Shown: positions 1-3,679 of the stretch, in pieces
Layout: every line of letters starts with the position of its first letter
Numbering within the stretch: the stretch's first letter is position 1
DNA from: Lachnoclostridium phytofermentans
GTDB taxonomy: Bacteria; Bacillota; Clostridia; Lachnospirales; Lachnospiraceae
Assembly (NCBI GenBank): GCA_003526525.1
Contig: DPVV01000574.1
Location: forward strand, 534-5,749
Direction of reading: 5' to 3'
DNA length: 5,216 nt
Notes under the pieces: generated by a model
Told to the model about the DNA's origin: nothing
The model's input: the letters and a program-made list of their open reading frames with translations, nothing else
Database searches by the model: none
Position numbers and translations under genes: made by a program

Positions 1-331
1 CTTCCTCTTCTTCCTCTTCCTCTAAGTCATCATCATCAGATGCATAAGGTGTAAAGTTGGAAAATCTAGTGTCTAGTTCATCTGGGTCCTCTACTTTAGT
101 AATCACAAGAACCAAACAATCTGCCGATACCGGTGTTGCTTCTATCATCAGTGGAATATCTTCCGCTTCAAAACCAAATTCATAAGCAGCCTGTTGCATC
201 ATCTCTCGAAAGAGCTGTTTCGCTTTGTCACTACCGTATGCTAATTCGCTAATGCGTAGTTCCCGGTCCATAAGATCTTCCTTATTCAGTGTGCATCGAA
301 TTTGAGTATCGCTTATTTTTTCAAGTTTCAT
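1..331 (-). CDS. mecA: MecA-like ClpC adaptor protein, N-terminal part (3' end outside window)
   Basis: Reading from ATG at 331 down to base 2 gives 110 open codons. The protein starts MKLEKISDTQIRCTL and contains ELAYGSDKAKQLFREMMQQA, then a segment EAEDIPLMIEATPV, then VITKVEDPDEL. This is the N-terminal domain pattern of the MecA family, which captures substrates and delivers them to the ClpC-ClpP protease; in Bacillus it controls competence. The last visible stretch (about residues 99-110) is a run of Asp and Glu, matching the acidic linker between the N-terminal and ClpC-binding C-terminal domains. The C-terminal domain lies outside the window. AAAGGGG at 341-347 is a good ribosome binding site 9 bases before the ATG. 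The gene is divergent from the kinase gene. The family call is by recognition of the pattern; the substrate in this organism is unknown. Confidence 0.88.
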   Translation of the reverse strand, partial: MKLEKISDTQIRCTLNKEDLMDRELRISELAYGSDKAKQLFREMMQQAAYEFGFEAEDIPLMIEATPVSADCLVLVITKVEDPDELDTRFSNFTPYASDDDDLEEEEEEE

Positions 332-429
332 AGAATCACACCCCTTTCTATTCTTACGGCTCTATTCTATTTTGAGTTTTAACATCATTTGCACTGTGTA
401 TACAACAAGGGCTGGTAACCCTATTGTCT

Positions 430-525
430 TGTACAAAGTATAATTGATAACCTTAGAGAAGTCAATAACCTATGCATTTTAGTCCTCTCGTCAGAATTAC
501 TAAAAATATCACATTACTTTGTACA
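430..525. repeat. 11-bp perfect inverted repeat in the divergent control region, possible operator
   Basis: TGTACAAAGTA at 430-440 is repeated in inverse orientation as TACTTTGTACA at 515-525, with 74 bases between the arms. Each arm contains the self-complementary hexamer TGTACA, so each could be a binding site for a dimer. The left arm overlaps the -10 and start point of the minus-strand mecA promoter. The right arm ends 20 bases before the -35 of the plus-strand kinase promoter. A third TGTACA is at 635-640 in the kinase leader. The arrangement would suit a regulator acting on both promoters, possibly by looping. I do not recognise a known operator such as LexA or CcpA in it. Confidence 0.5.
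437..465 (-). promoter_or_regulatory. sigma-A-type promoter of the mecA-like gene
   Basis: On the minus strand, TTGACT (465-460) and TATACT (442-437) are separated by exactly 17 bases, each one mismatch from consensus. Transcription would start near 430, giving a leader of about 100 bases before the ATG at 331. The left arm of an 11-bp inverted repeat (430-440) lies over the -10 and the start point, where a bound protein would block transcription. The promoter is read directly from sequence; its use is inferred. Confidence 0.7.
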
Positions 526-545
526 GCACAGATTGACGATTCTCA

Positions 546-574
546 TTGCATCGGAAAGAAAAGTTATCTATAAT
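546..574 (+). promoter_or_regulatory. sigma-A-type promoter of the kinase gene
   Basis: TTGCAT at 546-551 and a perfect TATAAT at 569-574 are spaced by 17 bases. Transcription would begin near 581, leaving a leader of roughly 168 bases before the kinase start at 749. The promoter is divergent from the mecA promoter, with only about 80 bases between the two -35 boxes. Confidence 0.72.
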
Positions 575-580
575 AGAGAT

Positions 581-748
581 AGATTCTTTTCCATCTTAAT
601 TCATGACAAGGAAAGTTCTCAAAGTTCTTTTTCTTGTACATGTCAAGCGAATTGACTTGCTAATTCATCTTGATAAACTTATGAGACGCGTTATGCTCAT
701 GAATTTATATTGCTTAATGATTATCTATTTTCCGGTAGAAAGGAGAGT
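581..748 (+). promoter_or_regulatory. long leader of the kinase transcript with competing inverted repeats
   Basis: This stretch lies between the predicted start point and the kinase ATG and has no convincing gene; the only longer reading frame (from 603) lacks a ribosome binding site. AATTCATGA at 598-606 is a perfect complement of TCATGAATT at 697-705. A second AATTCAT at 662-668 could pair with the same right arm, so two pairings exclude each other. A small hairpin GTCAA/TTGAC (642-646, 652-656) sits between. TTGACT (652-657) with TAAACT (674-679) might be a weaker second promoter. The region ends in AAAGGAG (739-745), the ribosome binding site of the kinase. A regulatory role is inference. 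Confidence 0.3.
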
Positions 749-2074
749 ATGCAAAACGACCTTTGGTTTGGAAAATATCGTATCCAAAAAGTACTGAAAA
801 GACATGAGGATACTATAGTATATTTAGCGGAACATATATCGTTACATAGTCTTTGTATTTTAAAGAAAATTGATAAGAAATCTCCTTTGTGTAGGGGATT
901 ATACCAAGAGGCAAAAGTTCTTAGCAGTCTACATCATCCATCAATCCCATGTGTCTTTGATTTCATTGAAACTGAGAGTTTTACTTGTTTAATACTTCAA
1001 TACCTGCCAGGTAAAACATTATTAAGTGTCTGTCAATCTTTTGATATTTCTGAGAAGTTGATTCTATCATATGCAATCTTATTATGTGATATTCTTAAGT
1101 ATCTTCATTCCCAAAAGCAACCTGTACTTCATCTTGACATAAAACCCTCAAATCTTTTGATATCTGAATCTGAACTTTATTTAATTGACTTTGGTAGTGC
1201 GATAAGAAAATCAGATATACGAAAAGATTTTTTTGGAACAAGATGGTTTGCGCCACCGGAACAGTATGAACAATCGATTCTTGATGAGCGCACGGATATC
1301 TATGCATTTGGTATGGTATTGTATTATATGGTATTCGGACAAGAATATACGAGGAGAAAAGGGGAAAATATTGAAGAAAATAACCGATGTAGCAAGGAAT
1401 TATCAGCGGTTATTAATCGTTGCTTAATGCTTAAGAAGACAATCAGGTATTCGTCTATCATGGAGATTAAAAAACGATTATTACAGATACAACAAAAACA
1501 AAATAAAGCCGGAGAAGGAAAAGCGTCAGCTAGTTATTCAGTGAGTGGTTCACAACGTCATATTGGATGTACTCATTTTGCAATAAAATTATGTAAATTT
1601 TTAAAATATCAATATGGAAATTGCCTTTATATCGAAAGCAATCCTACACGTGCAGTATGTGATATGTTAACGGAAAATGGGAGACTAAATTCAGATGGAA
1701 TCTACGAATATGAAGGAATTCCTATGTTACCTTTCTACGAAGGGAGGATTCTCTCTGATGAAATGTTATCTAAGTATAAGCATATTGTTTATGATTATGG
1801 AGTTCTCAGAGAAGAATATAGAGAGGACTTCTTAAAAGGAAAACATTGTTTTACTGTTGTTGGGGCAAAGGATTGGGAGATAACTAACACAAAACAGCAA
1901 CAAAACCTATTAAAAAGTAGTAAAGTGATTTATTTAGCAAATTTTATCACTACAAAGGAGCAGGCAAAGCTATTACGCGCCATGAATTTACAAATTGAAC
2001 GATTGCCATATGAATCAATTACACTCACAGGAAAAACATCGGAAACGATGAAAATGCTAAGAGATATCCTATAA
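749..2074 (+). CDS. Ser/Thr protein kinase fused to a degenerate ParA/MinD-like domain
   Basis: The product has 441 residues. Residues about 8-245 form a Hanks-type kinase: ATP lysine K39 (CILKK), helix-C glutamate E54, catalytic loop HLDIKPSN with D130, K132 and N135, metal-binding DFG at 147-149, PPE at 169-171 and D183 in the region that follows. The usual arginine before D130 is leucine (non-RD type). The glycine loop is unusual, with K17, H19 and T22 in place of the three glycines. After a polar linker, residues about 263-441 resemble a ParA/MinD-type fold: VSGSQRHIGCTHF (265-277) replaces the Walker A loop and lacks its lysine, and IVYDYG (346-351) looks like the switch II strand. No membrane segment or PASTA repeat is seen, so it is not PrkC-like and is probably cytosolic. 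The start at 749 follows AAAGGAG and puts the kinase fold at the N-terminus; ATG 710 is in frame but has no ribosome binding site. It likely phosphorylates partners of the neighbouring gene product; this is inference. Confidence 0.85.
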   Translation: MQNDLWFGKYRIQKVLKRHEDTIVYLAEHISLHSLCILKKIDKKSPLCRGLYQEAKVLSSLHHPSIPCVFDFIETESFTCLILQYLPGKTLLSVCQSFDISEKLILSYAILLCDILKYLHSQKQPVLHLDIKPSNLLISESELYLIDFGSAIRKSDIRKDFFGTRWFAPPEQYEQSILDERTDIYAFGMVLYYMVFGQEYTRRKGENIEENNRCSKELSAVINRCLMLKKTIRYSSIMEIKKRLLQIQQKQNKAGEGKASASYSVSGSQRHIGCTHFAIKLCKFLKYQYGNCLYIESNPTRAVCDMLTENGRLNSDGIYEYEGIPMLPFYEGRILSDEMLSKYKHIVYDYGVLREEYREDFLKGKHCFTVVGAKDWEITNTKQQQNLLKSSKVIYLANFITTKEQAKLLRAMNLQIERLPYESITLTGKTSETMKMLRDIL

Positions 2075-2129
2075 ATAAATTAGTTTTAGATAAATAAATT
2101 AGTTTTAAATAAATAAATTGATTTAGAAT
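2073..2129 (+). repeat. three tandem 19-bp units just after the kinase gene
   Basis: Three adjacent 19-base units occupy 2073-2091, 2092-2110 and 2111-2129. The first is AAATAAATTAGTTTTAGAT. The second differs from it at one position; the third is diverged in its second half. The array begins inside the kinase stop codon, so the end of the gene is part of the first unit. The AT-only character and the matching period suggest slippage or unequal exchange rather than a binding array, although the latter is possible. Confidence 0.75.
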
Positions 2130-2257
2130 GGAAAGAAAAATTGAGAATGAAGAAAAGTAAAAATATGAATGGAAAGAAAAAGATGAGAATGAGAAAAAGT
2201 ATAAAAATGTAGTAAAAAAAAGAATGAGAAGAAAGAAAAGAACGAGATTGGAGAAGG
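2127..2257 (+). repeat. polypurine linker with an imperfect 41/42-bp tandem duplication
   Basis: Bases 2127-2167 and 2168-2209 are two imperfect copies that both begin AATGGAAAGAAAAA and share GAGAATGA, an AAAAGTA stretch and a closing ATG. A third, more decayed stretch of similar composition runs to 2257. The plus strand from 2130 on is almost all A and G with only one C, which makes it a strongly asymmetric purine tract. Several tiny frames starting with ATG are present by composition alone and I do not call them genes. The tract ends in the ribosome binding site GGAG (2250-2253) of the next gene. Confidence 0.65.
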
Positions 2258-2860
2258 ATGAAAAAGAATAGGATAGAGGTGTATAAGAGAATAGGGCTAC
2301 TGGGTTTGCATAGAAACTCTGGAGTCACTCATCTTACGTTATTGATGGCTCAGTATCTAAGTGGGTGTCTAGGGCATAAGGTCACTGTATTTGAAAAGAG
2401 TGGCCGTTTTGATTTAGCTTCTCTATCAAACTATTACTCTGTTAACGAAAAGTGGACCGATGGATTTAAGTTACATGGAATTCAGTTTTTAACTAAATGC
2501 AATGTAACTGAAAACAATGATTATAAATATAAGTATAAAAATTCTGATAAAAATGGATGTGTGCTTATTGATTTTGGTACGAACTATAAGGAAGTTATGG
2601 AAATAAAGGAAAAGTTAGATATCGTGGTTTTTGTATTCATGAATGCACCGTGGTATCAAGCAGAGGAGTTGTTATTAAGATATATGACGGATGATAAAAC
2701 TCAATTTAAAAAGGCAGCCATATGTAATATGGCTACAAAAAGGTCATTAGCACATGGTTTAAAATTACCGATAAAACCGAGCGTACTTGGATTAGAACCA
2801 GTATTTTTTAATCCATCAGCGGAAGCAATATGTCTATTTGAATCTATGCTACGTATGTAA
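2258..2860 (+). CDS. degenerate ParA/MinD-like P-loop protein
   Basis: The product has 200 residues, short for a ParA/MinD family member. The N-terminal strand and loop IGLLGLHRNSGVTHLT (12-27) sit where a deviant Walker A motif belongs, but the signature lysines are missing and GVTH replaces GKT. A second strand KVTVFEKSG (41-49) follows, where MinD relatives carry the first strand after the loop. VLIDFG (102-107, D105 and G107) fits the switch II strand, and DIVVFVF (121-127) fits a later core strand. The loop aligns with residues 267-276 of the upstream kinase C-terminal domain (G16, R19, G22, T24, H25 are shared), so the two are probably paralogous. TadZ-like proteins of pilus loci also have altered loops, so that is one alternative. 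ATG 2258 is preceded by GGAG with a 4-base gap; GTG 2279 is a less likely start. Nucleotide binding is uncertain. It is probably co-transcribed with the kinase, since no terminator is seen in the 183-base gap. Confidence 0.7.
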   Translation: MKKNRIEVYKRIGLLGLHRNSGVTHLTLLMAQYLSGCLGHKVTVFEKSGRFDLASLSNYYSVNEKWTDGFKLHGIQFLTKCNVTENNDYKYKYKNSDKNGCVLIDFGTNYKEVMEIKEKLDIVVFVFMNAPWYQAEELLLRYMTDDKTQFKKAAICNMATKRSLAHGLKLPIKPSVLGLEPVFFNPSAEAICLFESMLRM

Positions 2861-3247
2861 TAAATGTAATTTCATATTCTTTAAAAACAAATTTCACGAA
2901 GTACGCTTTTTCTTATTTATGGCAAGCACATCTGCAAGCAGAGGTGATTTACAATAGATATTCGTTTTTAAATTTTTTTAGGCATTCACTTAAATGATTA
3001 AGTAATGAGCATTGCAACTTTGTATCAGTAATCTGTATCAAATAGGAGTTAAGATGCATATCACACCTTCTTATTCCAAGCAAATTAATCAAATGTTCTT
3101 ATGATACATATCAGGGTCTTAATTTCGAAGGGCTGAAAATTTCTACAGCCGTTATTCCAAATCAAACACTCGCACCAGTGATGTAATCTACTTGATCGTT
3201 TAAGATGTATAAATGCAACTTGAGTTTCGCATAATAATTCGAGAACT
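2861..3247. other. intergenic region with several short hairpins and degenerate repeats, no clear gene
   Basis: I find no convincing gene in this stretch on either strand. It holds four hairpins. 2927-2946: CAC/GTG and TCTG/CAGA with one mismatch. 2983-3007: CATT/AATG then ACTTAA/TTAAGT with one bulged C. 3131-3150: GGCTG/CAGCC with a 10-base loop. 3221-3249: TGAGTT/AACTCA then TCG/CGA with one bulged G. GATGCATATCA at 3053-3063 recurs as GATACATATCA at 3103-3113, and TTATTCCAA occurs at 3071-3079 and 3152-3160. TGTATCA occurs at 3021-3027 and 3034-3040. No clear terminator follows the ParA-like gene. The stretch could be a structured RNA or a decayed gene region. Confidence 0.45.
3054..3104 (+). 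CDS. possible 16-residue micro-ORF with a strong ribosome binding site
   Basis: AGGAG at 3044-3048 lies five bases before ATG 3054, ideal spacing, and opens a frame for the peptide MHITPSYSKQINQMFL ending at TGA 3102-3104. The N-terminus faintly recalls FlgM-type anti-sigma proteins of clostridia, which often have an NQINQ-like segment near the start, but this is too short to call. It may be a true leader peptide, a relic of a gene broken downstream, or chance. I see no convincing promoter directly upstream. Confidence 0.25.
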   Translation: MHITPSYSKQINQMFL

Positions 3248-3345
3248 CACATGACAAGACAGTCTTTTATCTGTAAATCGCTTTAGGAGCAATTATCTCA
3301 ATACACTGCTTCTTGCAATTAGGATAAAAGACTGTTTTTTATGTG
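3248..3345 (+). terminator. long interrupted hairpin followed by a T-run; terminator or small RNA candidate
   Basis: ACAGTCTTTTATC (3259-3271) is perfectly complementary to GATAAAAGACTGT (3323-3335), and T continues through 3340. Inside it, AATCGC (3275-3280 region) pairs with GCAATT with one mismatch, and AGGAGCA (3285-3291) pairs with TGCTTCT (3307-3313) with one G-U pair. Outside it, CACAT (3248-3252) matches ATGTG (3341-3345). The whole folds into one long rod of about 98 bases. The 13-bp stem plus six T is the shape of an intrinsic terminator, but the stem is AT-rich and the closing loop large. A small RNA with its own terminator, or a miniature inverted-repeat element, are the alternatives; no target-site duplication is evident. 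Confidence 0.45.
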
Positions 3346-3386
3346 CCAAATATGGGTAAAATCTAAGAGTAGAATTTGCTGATTTT

Positions 3387-3602
3387 ATGGTTAAAAGCGA
3401 AGAGATAGCTAGAAGCTTATAAACTAACACAAGAAATTTTAATGCTTAATTTATATTTTTTTAAGGAAAAAGAGAGGAAATCATCGAAATAATAGATGAC
3501 GATACTTGGGAAAAATGCTATAATATTCACCATGGATTAGTTTACCTAGGTATTCACATGCGTACAAAACGCATAGGAGAATACGAAGAGAGGTTAGTGT
3601 GA
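3387..3602 (+). pseudogene. possible decayed coding stretch in three reading frames
   Basis: Three short open pieces follow one another in different frames. MVKSEEIARSL runs from ATG 3387 to a stop at 3420-3422. A second, open through about 3411-3490, contains KLTQEILMLNLYFFKEKER. A third, open from 3465 to TGA 3600-3602, contains EEIIEIIDDDTWEKCYNI. Joined, they would make one continuous, protein-like sequence, with a likely slip at the run of seven T near 3456-3462. The acidic helical character vaguely recalls small flagellar chaperones, but I cannot assign a family. The later part overlaps the promoter and leader of the hydrolase gene, so chance coding potential is a real alternative. Confidence 0.2.
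3496..3524 (+). promoter_or_regulatory. extended -10 promoter of the SH3/GH18 gene
   Basis: TGCTATAAT at 3516-3524 is a perfect extended -10 element (TGn plus TATAAT at 3519-3524). With a 17-base spacer, the -35 position holds ATGACG (3496-3501), which matches TTGACA at four of six positions. Transcription would start near 3531, about 150 bases before the chosen start codon of the hydrolase. Confidence 0.62.
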
Positions 3603-3679
3603 AAAAACAAGTTGTTTCACACACAAATATGAGCCTGCGTCCCAAAGTTTGCAGGCTATGGAAAGGCATGGTTTTTAAG
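3531..3679 (+). promoter_or_regulatory. leader of the SH3/GH18 transcript with three successive hairpins
   Basis: Three stem-loops line up between the predicted start point and the gene. Hairpin 1: GTATTC/GAATAC (3550-3555, 3579-3584) enclosing ATGCGT/ACGCAT (3558-3563, 3569-3574) with a five-base loop ACAAA. Hairpin 2: GTGTGAAA/TTTCACAC (3597-3604, 3615-3622). Hairpin 3: AGCCTGC/GCAGGCT (3632-3638, 3651-3657). The last ends just before GAAAGG (3661-3666), the likely ribosome binding site. None matches the conserved cores I know of c-di-GMP, c-di-AMP, SAM or T-box leaders. No T-run follows hairpin 3, so any control would more likely act on translation than on termination. Riboswitch or protein-binding function is inference. 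Confidence 0.45.

Noticed and set aside
710..748. In-frame ATG 710 as the kinase start
   Set aside because: There is no ribosome binding site ahead of it, whereas ATG 749 follows AAAGGAG and starts just before the kinase fold.
603..797. 64-codon plus-strand frame before and into the kinase gene
   Set aside because: It has no ribosome binding site, its composition is not protein-like, and it overlaps the well-supported kinase start in another frame.
1095..1427. Minus-strand (1095-1307) and plus-strand (1233-1427) frames inside the kinase gene
   Set aside because: Both are shadows of the kinase coding sequence, with no start signals or recognisable domains.
2073..2209. CRISPR array
   Set aside because: The units are directly adjacent with no unique spacers, and no cas gene is present.
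2130..2271. Tiny lysine- and arginine-rich frames starting at several ATGs in the polypurine tract
   Set aside because: They follow from the A/G composition and repeats, are 10-16 codons long and show no independent support.
2086..2328. 80-codon minus-strand frame rich in Phe, Leu and Ser
   Set aside because: It is the translated complement of the polypurine repeat tract; low-complexity hydrophobic sequence is expected there.
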